Below, piece after piece: positions 15,630-23,339 of a stretch of DNA of 64,000 nt (position 1 is its first letter; each line of letters opens with the position of its first letter). The stretch lies in assembly GCF_003226345.1 (NCBI RefSeq), contig NZ_PDOF01000001.1, forward strand, positions 1,860,001 to 1,924,000. Reading direction: 5' to 3'. Both the position numbers and the translations under genes were made by a program. The DNA comes from Alteribacter lacisalsi (lineage in GTDB: Bacteria; Bacillota; Bacilli; Bacillales; Salisediminibacteriaceae). A model generated the notes under the pieces. It searched no databases, was not told the DNA's origin, and saw only the letters and a program-made list of their open reading frames with translations.

Positions 15630-15660
15630 AGCGCCATCCGATCATTTATCGGATGGCGCT
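15630..15660. terminator. Bidirectional terminator (symporter / sigK)
   Basis: Perfect 13-bp stem AGCGCCATCCGAT / ATCGGATGGCGCT with a 5-nt loop, followed by TCTTTATT on plus and by TTTAAAATT on minus. Confidence 0.85.
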
Positions 15661-15663
15661 TCT

Positions 15664-16392
15664 TTATTCCCCCTCTTTCGGTTTGAGGGCATTCTTCTGA
15701 TGGCGGTAAAACTCGTGAAACAGTTTCATGAGGGCCCGCTTTTCAATTCGCGATACGTAGCTTCTGGAGATGCCCAGCTCCTTGGCGATCTCACGCTGGG
15801 TTTTCTCCTTTTTCAAATCAAGTCCGAACCTGCCCACAATGACTTCTTTTTCCCGGTCGTCAAGGACGTGGATGAACTCGTAAATCTGCTTCTTTTCCAT
15901 CTTCAGCTGGATCGCGTCCACTACGTCCACCGTTTCTGCCTGGAGCACGTCAATGAGAGTGATTTCGTTCCCTTCCTTATCGGTGCCAATCGGATCCTGG
16001 AGGGAGACGTCCTTTTTCACCTTTTTCAGCGCCCGCAGGTGCATGAGGATTTCATTCTCAATACAGCGCGCAGCGTAGGTGGCGAGTTTGGTGCCTTTTC
16101 CGGAGGAGTAGCTTTCAATCGCCTTGATAAGACCGATCGTCCCGATGGAGATCAGGTCCTCTGTGTCTTCCCTTGTGTTCTCAAACTTCTTCACGATGTG
16201 AGCGACTAGCCGCAGGTTGTGTTCGATCAGGCGGTTTCTGGCGTCAGGGTCTCCTTCTTCTTTCATGAGCCTCAGGTATTTCCGTTCTTCTTCCTCTTTT
16301 AACGGCTGAGGGAACGCGTTGTTTTTCACGAACGAAACGAACACGAACAGTTCCTTGATGAGGTAGGTGACCGCTGCCAAAATTCCGGACAT
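15664..16392 (-). CDS. sigK: Mother-cell sporulation sigma factor SigK (uninterrupted)
   Basis: A 242-aa sigma-70 family factor. The hydrophobic N-terminal pro-sequence (about residues 1-20, [18 protein letters not shown]) is the part removed by SpoIVFB in known pro-sigma-K. Region 2 shows [19 protein letters not shown] and [17 protein letters not shown]. Region 4 has the helix-turn-helix [20 protein letters not shown]. The gene is continuous, with no skin-type element splitting it as in B. subtilis, so no recombination is needed to make it. The AAGGAGG ribosome binding site lies 8-10 nt before the ATG. Late mother-cell genes such as coat and cortex genes are its expected targets. Confidence 0.95.
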   Translation of the reverse strand: MSGILAAVTYLIKELFVFVSFVKNNAFPQPLKEEEERKYLRLMKEEGDPDARNRLIEHNLRLVAHIVKKFENTREDTEDLISIGTIGLIKAIESYSSGKGTKLATYAARCIENEILMHLRALKKVKKDVSLQDPIGTDKEGNEITLIDVLQAETVDVVDAIQLKMEKKQIYEFIHVLDDREKEVIVGRFGLDLKKEKTQREIAKELGISRSYVSRIEKRALMKLFHEFYRHQKNALKPKEGE

Positions 16393-16519
16393 GGAAAAAC
16401 CTCCTTGGTGGGCACTTTACCTCTATGTTTATGCCCGTTACCGTTTCCGCGTGCGTGTACACAGAGAATTTGACCGGAAAAGGAGAAAAAACACGACTGA
16501 TGTTAGCGGGCATGTTAGC

Positions 16520-16631
16520 TGGGACGGTTCTTCCATTGCATTTCACTTAAGCAATGATGGCAAACCAAAAAGGCTGCACAGCATGCAGCCCTCCTGCTCA
16601 ATGAAGGAAATGTAACGGGAGAACCGTCCCA
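16520..16631. repeat. 112-bp REP/MITE-like palindromic element
   Basis: The two 25-bp ends (16520-16544 and 16607-16631) are inverted copies starting TGGGACGGTTC. They differ at three positions, all of which still allow G-T/G-U pairing. The interior holds another hairpin (GGCTGC / GCAGCC). GGGACGGTTCT termini are typical of palindromes mobilised by Y1/IS200-like (REP-associated) transposases. No transposase is in the window. It sits between sigK and khtU. Confidence 0.7.
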
Positions 16632-16634
16632 AAA

Positions 16635-17807
16635 TCACACACCGGGGACTTTGACTTTGGTTTTCTTTTTTGAAGGGTAAAAGTGGTTTGCCACTTTCGG
16701 GGCATACTGAAAGAGTATGATCCCCATCATGGCTGTTGCAAGAATAAACACACTGCTGAAGACCATGAGTTCAGCTGTTGCAAGTGCAGCAATGATAATG
16801 GAGAATTCTCCACGCTGCGTCAGAGAGAAAGCCGCTCGAAGGGCGACTTTCCGACTGAGTCCGTACATGCGTCCCCCGACGATCCCTACGATTAATTTTG
16901 CTGTAATCGCCCATACGATCAGTGTAAGGAGAAGCGGAACCATCGGTACTCCGTCACCGAATGTAATCGTCGTTCCGAACCAGAGAAAGAAGAGCGGCAG
17001 CGTAATATCGCGCACCGGAACAACCAAATGCTCCAGCTGCTCTGTTTTCCGCACTTCTGCAATCATAATACCGGCAAGAAACGCCCCTAGCACCTCGGAA
17101 AGGTCCAGGTAAAGAGCAAGTCCTCCATAAGCCAGTGCCATCCCGACGACGAACATTATGAAGACATCAGAAGTTAAATGACGCTCAAAAAACTTCTGCA
17201 GTTTTGTGAATAGAAGCTGGCCAATCAGAACAGCACCAGCTGTCAGCGCCACAACTTTAAACATGAGCCAGGCAAAGTCGCCCCCACTCAGCCCAACACC
17301 TGCAGTCATCCCCACCATAATGGCGACAAGAACCGGGGCGACGAGATCCTCGAAAATAAGAAGACCTAAAATAAACTCCGATTCCGGGTTGGCCATCCGT
17401 TTGTTCGTCTCAAGCAGTTTTGCGGTAATCGAAGAACTCGTAGCATAAACGACCCCCCCGAGCAGAAGTGCCTCAATCCAACCGAGACCGAAAGCCCAGC
17501 AGATCAGAAAGGTAACCCCGACATTAAGTAGGACATCCAGTGTACCTGCACCTGTCACTTTCCGGGCTACTTTCATGAGCTGCTTAAGAGGGAATTCCAT
17601 CCCGAGCATAAAAAACAGCAGGACAATCCCGATTTCTCCGATAAAATGAAGCAACTCCGAGTCTCCAAGAAACGGGGCCAGAGCCAGTCCAAGCAGAATA
17701 AAAATGATAACACCCGGAATACGGTACCGGGTGCCGATCAGACCGGCAAAAAACATGAGCAGGAACAATAGGCCTGCTGCCAACATAACCGGAAGATCTA
17801 TATTCAT
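16635..17807 (-). CDS. khtU: K+/H+ antiporter transmembrane subunit KhtU
   Basis: A 390-aa CPA2-family antiporter with about twelve helices. Typical features are PGVIIFILLGLALAP, LLFFMLGMEF, the YATSSSI segment, FEDLVAPVLVA (the ED pair) and AFSLTQRGEFSIII. It carries no C-terminal RCK domain, as in KhtU, where regulation is by the separate TrkA-C subunit KhtT encoded immediately upstream. The stop codon of khtT overlaps the ATG of khtU by one base (TAATG), so translation is coupled. In B. subtilis the pair exports K+ at alkaline pH or high K+, which fits an alkaliphile. A khtS-like third gene is not present. Confidence 0.9.
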   Translation of the reverse strand: MNIDLPVMLAAGLLFLLMFFAGLIGTRYRIPGVIIFILLGLALAPFLGDSELLHFIGEIGIVLLFFMLGMEFPLKQLMKVARKVTGAGTLDVLLNVGVTFLICWAFGLGWIEALLLGGVVYATSSSITAKLLETNKRMANPESEFILGLLIFEDLVAPVLVAIMVGMTAGVGLSGGDFAWLMFKVVALTAGAVLIGQLLFTKLQKFFERHLTSDVFIMFVVGMALAYGGLALYLDLSEVLGAFLAGIMIAEVRKTEQLEHLVVPVRDITLPLFFLWFGTTITFGDGVPMVPLLLTLIVWAITAKLIVGIVGGRMYGLSRKVALRAAFSLTQRGEFSIIIAALATAELMVFSSVFILATAMMGIILFQYAPKVANHFYPSKKKTKVKVPGV

Positions 17808-18301
17808 TAAGGGGCTGCCTCCCCTTTACATATCTGCTCAAACTTTGCAATGGCATCATGTTTACCGATCGCCATCAGCGTATCTCCGGGCTGAAGGACA
17901 ACGTCGATATCCGGACTTGCAATGACGTCTTCTGACCTGAAAATGCCGACAATGGAAACGCCGGTCTTTTTTCGGATTTCATTCTCCGCAATGGATTTTC
18001 CTGCGAAGGCTGATTTTTTATCTAGCTTAACCCATTCAGTTACTATCTGGCTTTTTAACAGCTGCATTTTATCTGCATCGACAGGCTGGTATACAGCTCC
18101 CAAAAACTGAGCTCCAAGTTCCCTCGTTTCTTCAGCAGTCAGATCAATTGAAAAGTCTGCTTCATCCTCATCTGCATCATAAAAAAAGTAAAGCTCCCTT
18201 TTTCCGGTATGATGGATAATGAGAACGATCATACTGTTTTCCGCTGTTGTAAAAGATATTTTCTTTCCCATGCCGGGAAGATCCGCCATTTTGATATCCA
18301 C
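17807..18301 (-). CDS. khtT: K+/H+ antiporter regulatory subunit KhtT (TrkA-C)
   Basis: A 164-aa soluble protein. The N-terminal half (residues 1-75) is the KhtT-type domain (DLPGMGKKISFTT). The C-terminal half (about residues 80-160) is a TrkA-C/RCK-C domain (GKSIAENEIRKKTGVSIVGI ... LQPGDTLMAIG), which binds c-di-AMP in KhtT. Length and order match B. subtilis KhtT (YhaT). GTG at 18301 follows GAGAGG at a usable distance. It is the first gene of khtT-khtU; about 120 bp upstream lie a terminator and the metal-lipoprotein gene. Confidence 0.9.
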   Translation of the reverse strand: MDIKMADLPGMGKKISFTTAENSMIVLIIHHTGKRELYFFYDADEDEADFSIDLTAEETRELGAQFLGAVYQPVDADKMQLLKSQIVTEWVKLDKKSAFAGKSIAENEIRKKTGVSIVGIFRSEDVIASPDIDVVLQPGDTLMAIGKHDAIAKFEQICKGEAAP

Positions 18302-18383
18302 TCTGTTTCATCCTCTCTCTGTATCCTATAGTAGTATACGCATTTATTTCCAGAACGTAAATATATGACTTGGTACTAAGACT

Positions 18384-18418
18384 GAAAAAACCTGCTGCGA
18401 ATTGCAGCAGGTTTTTTC
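18384..18418. terminator. Terminator of the metal-binding lipoprotein gene
   Basis: Stem CCTGCTGC / GCAGCAGG extended by A/T pairs, flanked by AAAAAA and TTTTTT, so it can act on both strands. Confidence 0.85.
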
Positions 18419-18420
18419 TT

Positions 18421-19329
18421 TTACTTTAATCCATCCACAAACGTGGAAGCGTTATGGTGAAGCATATCAATGTACGTTTCTGCTCCTGAGCCTTCCGCTC
18501 CAAGGGCATCCGTATACACTTCACCTGCAATCGGTACGCCGGCATTGTCAGATACCTGTGTCATGTAGCGCTTATCGACTGTACTTTCCACAAACACTGC
18601 CGATACGCCCCGATCCTGCACAAGATCGATCACACGGTTGATCTGCTGCGGCGTCCCTTCTTCATGTGAATTGATCTCCCATACCCCTTCTGTGTCAAAA
18701 CCGTAATCGGCTCCAAAGTATTTAAACGCATTTTCACTCACAACAATGAGACGATTTTCCTCTGGGATTTCAGCGACTTCTTCCTCTATCCAGGCATCCA
18801 GCTCTTCCAGCTCGCCGATATATGCTTCGGCATTTTCACGATAATACTCTTCTCCATCCGGGTCCCGTTCAATCAAATCCTGGAGAAGGTTTTCAACATA
18901 CATAATGCCGTTTTTCGGGCTAAGCCATCCATGAGGATCCGCTTCGTCACTTCCCTGAAGAGGGATCGGCTCCACGCCGCTTGACAGCTCCACAATATCC
19001 GTATCTGCTGCTGCGTTTGAAACGACCCGCTCCAGCCATTCCTCCAGATCCATTCCGTTAATGTAGAACACATCGGCATCACTTACCTTACGAAAATCAC
19101 TCGGCACCGGCTCGTATTCGTGAGGCTCCTCCCCGATCGGCACGATGTATTCCACTTCCCCGCGATCACCGATGACTTCTTCAATGATGTTGCCGAGGAC
19201 TGAAAAACTCGTCGTGATCTCGAGCCCCTCTCTTTCTTCTCCGCTCTCTTCCGTTCCGCATGCGGCCAGAGTCAGCCCGCCGGCCAGCAGAAGACCGGCT
19301 CCCACTGTCTGTTTGAACCATTTTTTCAT
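18421..19329 (-). CDS. Metal ABC transporter substrate-binding lipoprotein (TroA family)
   Basis: A 302-aa lipoprotein with signal and lipobox GGLTLAAC. The TroA/ZnuA fold shows the first metal His in IGEEPHEYEPVPSD, a second ligand in DPHGWLSPKN, EINSHEEGT (the His/Glu region) and a final Asp in YTDALG. There is no long His-rich loop, which argues for Mn or Mn/Fe over a ZnuA-type Zn role. The ATG at 19329 is preferred to the ORF start because the signal peptide begins there. No ABC ATPase or permease lies beside it, so it must work with a complex encoded elsewhere. A promoter and a MntR-like inverted repeat sit upstream. Confidence 0.85.
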   Translation of the reverse strand: MKKWFKQTVGAGLLLAGGLTLAACGTEESGEEREGLEITTSFSVLGNIIEEVIGDRGEVEYIVPIGEEPHEYEPVPSDFRKVSDADVFYINGMDLEEWLERVVSNAAADTDIVELSSGVEPIPLQGSDEADPHGWLSPKNGIMYVENLLQDLIERDPDGEEYYRENAEAYIGELEELDAWIEEEVAEIPEENRLIVVSENAFKYFGADYGFDTEGVWEINSHEEGTPQQINRVIDLVQDRGVSAVFVESTVDKRYMTQVSDNAGVPIAGEVYTDALGAEGSGAETYIDMLHHNASTFVDGLK

Positions 19330-19420
19330 TACTCGTTCCGCTCCCTTCAGTAAATACACCAACACAGTATGATAATTATGTAAAAGTGTGACGTCCTAAA
19401 ACTATTTTTTCCCGATCTAT

Positions 19421-19444
19421 AAAAGTTTCCTAAGTGCAACTTTT
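19421..19444. promoter_or_regulatory. MntR/DtxR-type operator
   Basis: A 24-bp imperfect palindrome whose outer arms AAAAGTT / AACTTTT are exact and whose core reads GCACTTAGGA on the minus strand. It resembles the B. subtilis MntR box (AGTTTGCCTTAAGGAAACT). It lies about 8-31 nt downstream of the predicted start of transcription, a repression position. Confidence 0.6.
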
Positions 19445-19458
19445 ATGACACTGACCAC

Positions 19459-19488
19459 ATTATAGCGGAGAGTGGACAATAAGGTCAA
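19459..19488 (-). promoter_or_regulatory. Sigma-A promoter of the metal lipoprotein gene
   Basis: Minus strand: TTGACC, 18-nt spacer, TATAAT. Confidence 0.8.
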
Positions 19489-19546
19489 GGAAAAAGGAAG
19501 AGAAATTCCTGTTTTAGAAAACAGTTAAAGAAATTTCCACAAGAGA

Positions 19547-19573
19547 ACCCGGATGCCACCACGGCACCCGGGT
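19547..19573 (-). terminator. Weak hairpin after the PRC-barrel gene
   Basis: Stem ACCCGG(A)TGCC / GGCA(C)CCGGGT followed on minus by TTCTCTTG. The T tract is poor. Confidence 0.45.
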
Positions 19574-19593
19574 CATAACCATCAGTATGTTTA

Positions 19594-20337
19594 TCAATCC
19601 CAGTATTTCGGCTTTCCGTAATGCTTGAATACGCTCGTTTCCATATCCCGGTCGAGTGTCATATCCTCCACGTACTCGGGAGCTGACTTAATTTTGTCTT
19701 TTGATAATTCCACGCTTACAAGGGACTGGGACCAGTTTACATCAAGAATCCACTCGGTCGAAACTACAACTTCTTTGCCGCCGGGCAGCCACCGGTTCGT
19801 ATCCACTACAAAATAGCGGATTTTAAACGAATCCTCCTCAATAAGGACATCCTTTACTTTTCCGAAGCTTTCATCCCCAGTAGACAGTTCATAGCCAATG
19901 AGATCCTTCACACTCAGGATACTTGTTTCTTCCTCCCGAAGATCATCCAGACTGTCAGGATCTTCGCGGGTCAAATCCCTCGGGACAGCACCGCTTCCCC
20001 ATAGACCTGCCCCCATCCAGTATGGGTTCAGACCGTAAAACTTTGAGAACTGCCGCTCAAACTTCCGAGTCATCGGTTCATCTTCGGGAGAAGGGCTTTC
20101 TTTCGCCTGCTCCTTGGTGATATTGGCATGCAGCCGTTCCTCTTCAACCGAATAGGATTGTATTGAAGCAGGTGATAAAAATCGCTGCTCTCCTTTGAGC
20201 CAGTTTCCTGCGTTCATCACAATGTAGCGGACGGTCCAGGTGTGCTCATCAAAAAACAAATCACTGACACTTCCGATTTCGCCTTCTTCGCCAAAAACCG
20301 TAAAGGGTTTAAGCATTCGCTTATAGGAAAATAACAT
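19594..20337 (-). CDS. Protein with two PRC-barrel domains
   Basis: A 247-aa soluble, acidic protein. Two PRC-barrel domains are visible: residues 1-75 (GEEGEIGSVSDLFFDEHTW ... RYIVMNAGNWLKG) and residues 140-215 (GYELSTGDESFGKVKDVLIE ... IRYFVVDTNRWLPGG). Each has the G.V.D....E...W.VRY pattern. Such proteins are abundant in halophilic bacilli and in oxidative- or salt-stress regulons; no enzymatic residue is evident. The ATG at 20337 is chosen because AAGGAG precedes it by 8 nt; the GTG codons at 20346 and 20343 are inside or too near that site. It is monocistronic between two hairpins. Confidence 0.8.
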   Translation of the reverse strand: MLFSYKRMLKPFTVFGEEGEIGSVSDLFFDEHTWTVRYIVMNAGNWLKGEQRFLSPASIQSYSVEEERLHANITKEQAKESPSPEDEPMTRKFERQFSKFYGLNPYWMGAGLWGSGAVPRDLTREDPDSLDDLREEETSILSVKDLIGYELSTGDESFGKVKDVLIEEDSFKIRYFVVDTNRWLPGGKEVVVSTEWILDVNWSQSLVSVELSKDKIKSAPEYVEDMTLDRDMETSVFKHYGKPKYWD

Positions 20338-20406
20338 CTCCACCACTCCTTCTCAGAATAAACACAAGCTATTGGAAATGATTTTCCCTTCCTGCCGGTA
20401 AACAAA

Positions 20407-20448
20407 ACGGAGTTATGAACACCGGGAAAAGCCGGGTCATAACTCCGT
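20407..20448 (-). terminator. Terminator of the alpha-glucosidase operon
   Basis: Long stem ACGGAGTTATGA / TCATAACTCCGT with an inner CCGG / CCGG pairing; on minus it runs into TTTTGTTT. Confidence 0.85.
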
Positions 20449-20505
20449 GTATTAACTTTCATACTGAGTGTCAGGTCAGTGAAAATCCAGGCTGACGCTA
20501 CTACT

Positions 20506-22194
20506 CTAGTGCTTTACCCGGTAAACACGTGCTTCGTACGGGGTAAAATGAAGCTCATTTCCGAACGAGAGGGATTGATCCTGTTCCATGTTGCTGATAA
20601 ACAGCTGTCCTGCTTTATTCTTATACCCATCCGGTACGTGAAATATTGCATTTTCTCCCGTAAAGTTACAGATCACAAGCAGGGATTCTCCCTCGTACCT
20701 GCGCTCATAGGCAAAGAACGTTTCGTCCTCCGGCTGAATCAGATCGTATCCGCCGTAGACCACGATCTCGTTGTTATGACGGAGCTCAATAAGCCTCCGG
20801 TAATAATGGTAAACCGAATTCGGGTCTGCAACGGCTGCTTCCGCGTTGATTTCCTTATAATTCGGGTTCACCTTCAGCCAGGGAATACCGGTAGAGAAGC
20901 CAGCGTTTTCCGTGGTGTTCCACTGCACAGGCGTCCTGGCGTTATCCCGTCCCTTTACATAAATCGCCTTCATGATGTCCTCGTGAGGCACACCTGCCTC
21001 CCGTTTTTCGCGGTACATATTCAGCGTCTCGATGTCCTCATACTCCTCAATCGAATCAAACCGGACATTCGTCATTCCAATTTCCTCACCCTGGTAAATG
21101 TACGGCGTACCCTTCATCATATGAAGCATTGTCGCAAGCATCTTAGCCGACTTGACCCGGTACTCTCCGTCATTCCCGAAGCGGGACACCATCCGGGGCT
21201 GGTCATGATTGTTCATGTACAGACTGTTCCAGCCTTTATGCTCGAGTGCTTTCTGCCATTTGGTGAGGTTTTCCTTTAAATCGCGTAGCTTCAGCGGGCG
21301 CAGATCCCATTTACCTCCCGGACCGGAGTCGAGGTCCACATGCTCGAACTGGAACACCATGTCCACTTCCTCACGGTCTTCGTCAGTATATTTCTGAGCC
21401 AGTTCCGGTGTCACGCTCGGCATTTCCGCTACAGTCATGGCGCCGTATTCCTTCATCGCCTTTTGATTCATTTCATGGAGAAATTCATGAATACGCGGTC
21501 CATTGGCGAAATACTTTGAGCCGGAAGCGTACTTTTTCCCCTCCTGCGGCTCTGCATCCGGCAGACCGTCCACCTTGGATATGAAATTAATCACGTCCAT
21601 GCGGAACCCGTCGACGCCCTTATCGAGCCACCAGCGGATCATACTGTATACTTCTTCACGGACTACGGGGTTTTCCCAGTTCAGGTCCGGCTGCTTTTTT
21701 GAAAAAATATGAAGGAAGTATTCCTCTGTCTGTTCATCATACTGCCAGGCCGATCCGGAAAAGGCGGATTCCCAGTTATTCGGCTCGGACCCGTCTGCTT
21801 TTCCCGGACGCCAGATGTAATAATCCCGGTATGGATTATCCTTCGATTTCCGTGACTCGGCAAACCACCGATGTTCATCCGATGAATGATTGACCACCAG
21901 ATCCATAATCAGGCGCATGCCCCGGCTGTGCACCTCTGATAGCATCCTTTCCCAGTCCTCCATTGTACCGAACTCATCCATAATCGCCTGGTAATCCCGG
22001 ATGTCATAGCCGTTATCATCGTTGGGACTGTCATATACCGGAGAAAGCCAGATCACATCCACCCCCAGCCCCTTCAGGTAATCAAGCTTCTCCGTTATAC
22101 CGTTCAGATCCCCAATCCCGTCACCGTTGCTGTCGTTAAAACTCCGGGGATAAATCTGATACACGACGCTTTCTTTCCACCATTGTTTACTCAT
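20506..22194 (-). CDS. GH13 alpha-glucosidase (oligo-1,6-glucosidase type)
   Basis: A 562-aa cytoplasmic glycoside hydrolase. The (beta/alpha)8 barrel has region I DLVVNH (98-103), the nucleophile in GFRMDVINF (Asp200), the acid/base in TVAEMPS (Glu257) and the stabiliser in NNHDQPR (Asp331). The valine directly after Asp200 is the residue linked to alpha-1,6 over alpha-1,4 specificity in the isomaltase/MalL group. It should hydrolyse isomalto-oligosaccharides, sucrose or maltose-type disaccharides after uptake. The ATG overlaps the lacI stop (ATGA), so it is the second gene of a lacI-glucosidase operon. No sugar transporter is nearby. Confidence 0.9.
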   Translation of the reverse strand: MSKQWWKESVVYQIYPRSFNDSNGDGIGDLNGITEKLDYLKGLGVDVIWLSPVYDSPNDDNGYDIRDYQAIMDEFGTMEDWERMLSEVHSRGMRLIMDLVVNHSSDEHRWFAESRKSKDNPYRDYYIWRPGKADGSEPNNWESAFSGSAWQYDEQTEEYFLHIFSKKQPDLNWENPVVREEVYSMIRWWLDKGVDGFRMDVINFISKVDGLPDAEPQEGKKYASGSKYFANGPRIHEFLHEMNQKAMKEYGAMTVAEMPSVTPELAQKYTDEDREEVDMVFQFEHVDLDSGPGGKWDLRPLKLRDLKENLTKWQKALEHKGWNSLYMNNHDQPRMVSRFGNDGEYRVKSAKMLATMLHMMKGTPYIYQGEEIGMTNVRFDSIEEYEDIETLNMYREKREAGVPHEDIMKAIYVKGRDNARTPVQWNTTENAGFSTGIPWLKVNPNYKEINAEAAVADPNSVYHYYRRLIELRHNNEIVVYGGYDLIQPEDETFFAYERRYEGESLLVICNFTGENAIFHVPDGYKNKAGQLFISNMEQDQSLSFGNELHFTPYEARVYRVKH

Positions 22195-23189
22195 TTTATA
22201 TCCTCCTCAATTTGTACTACTGTCTGCCGTTCTACTATTTTATGACCGGCTGTGACGGACTTCCGCTCTCCTGTAAGGCTGGCAAACGCCGCTTCCCCCA
22301 TAGAACGGAGCGGCTGTTCCACCGTTGTGAGAGGAGGCAGCGCCATCTCGGCTGCGAGCGTATTATCATAGCCGAGCACTGATAGGTCTTCCGGCACCCG
22401 GACTCCGCCCTCTCTTGCTGCATGCAGGGCACCGACCGCCATTTCGTCACTTGTGGCAAAAACCGCGGTAAATGCCGTTTCGCTCTCCAAAAGCGATTGC
22501 ATCTGCTCCTTCCCGGCTTCAAAACGGAAATCACCGAACCTCAGAAGATGGTCATCGACTTTAAGTCCGTGAGCAGCCAGGGCTTCACGATAGCCTTCAA
22601 AACGCGGCAGGCCTGCGACAGGATCGCTCAGTTCCCCTCCGATAAATGCAATTTTTCTGTGCCCCTTTTCAATCAGGTAGCTGGTCCCGTCAAAGGCAGC
22701 TGTTCTGTCATCCACTTTTACAAACGGCACCGTTTCTTCATGACTTTTCGTTGCCACTGTTACCGCCGGCATTCCGATCCCGGCCAGTTTTTCTGCCATC
22801 TCCTTTGAAAACACACCGCTTGCATAAAGCACCCCTTCCACCCGTTTCTGTTTTAGAACGGCCAGATAGTCATCTGTACGCTCTCCTTCAGAACCGGTGT
22901 TGCAGACAACTACGCTGTACCCCTGCTGCTGTGCGGCGGATTCAATTCCTTCAAGTAGCTTGCCCGCAAACAGGCTCGATACGTTCGGCAGAAGAACACC
23001 AATGGTCCGCGTCGCCTGACCGACGAGCCCACGGGCAAGTGCATTCGGACTGTAACCGAGTTCCGCGATTGCCTGAACAACTTTTTTCCGCGTTTTCTCC
23101 GAATAGCCGCTCTGGTTATTCACAATCCGTGAAACCGTTGCAATCGAGACACCGGTCTTTTTTGCCACATCCTTAATCGTAATTGACAT
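22191..23189 (-). CDS. LacI-family transcriptional repressor
   Basis: A 332-aa repressor. The helix-turn-helix spans TIKDVAKKTGVSIATVSRIV at residues 3-22, with the hinge near LGYSPNALARGL. A periplasmic-binding-protein-like effector domain follows (GVLLPNVSSLFAGKLLEGIE, FATSDEMAVGAL, GYDNTLAAEM). Its promoter overlaps a perfect 16-bp palindrome, so it should repress itself and the translationally coupled alpha-glucosidase and be released by an alpha-glucoside or derivative. It could also bind other loci not in this window. Confidence 0.9.
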   Translation of the reverse strand: MSITIKDVAKKTGVSIATVSRIVNNQSGYSEKTRKKVVQAIAELGYSPNALARGLVGQATRTIGVLLPNVSSLFAGKLLEGIESAAQQQGYSVVVCNTGSEGERTDDYLAVLKQKRVEGVLYASGVFSKEMAEKLAGIGMPAVTVATKSHEETVPFVKVDDRTAAFDGTSYLIEKGHRKIAFIGGELSDPVAGLPRFEGYREALAAHGLKVDDHLLRFGDFRFEAGKEQMQSLLESETAFTAVFATSDEMAVGALHAAREGGVRVPEDLSVLGYDNTLAAEMALPPLTTVEQPLRSMGEAAFASLTGERKSVTAGHKIVERQTVVQIEEDIK

Positions 23190-23204
23190 CGTCTCATTCC
23201 TTTT

Positions 23205-23220
23205 ACGTAAACGTTTACGT
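23205..23220. promoter_or_regulatory. LacI-family operator, perfect 16-bp palindrome
   Basis: ACGTAAACGTTTACGT, a fully symmetric site with the central CG typical of LacI/CcpA-type proteins, at the predicted transcription start of the lacI-glucosidase operon. Confidence 0.85.
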
Positions 23221-23225
23221 TCATT

Positions 23226-23254
23226 ACTTTATCACAGAATGAATTCGTTTTCAA
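23226..23254 (-). promoter_or_regulatory. Sigma-A promoter of the lacI-glucosidase operon
   Basis: Minus strand: TTGAAA, 17-nt spacer, TAAAGT. The operator begins 6 nt downstream of the -10. Confidence 0.7.
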
Positions 23255-23268
23255 AGAAGTTTAATGAA

Positions 23269-23297
23269 TTGAAGATTCAGACAATGTTCTTTATACT
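23269..23297 (+). promoter_or_regulatory. Sigma-A promoter of the S9 peptidase gene
   Basis: TTGAAG, 17-nt spacer, TATACT, ending 43 nt before the ATG. It is divergent from the lacI promoter. Confidence 0.75.
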
Positions 23298-23339
23298 TAA
23301 GTACAAGTTCAATCACTTTGGAGACGAAGGAGACATGTT

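Noticed and set aside
20479-21279. 266-codon plus-strand frame
   Set aside because: Antisense to the GH13 alpha-glucosidase with clear catalytic residues.
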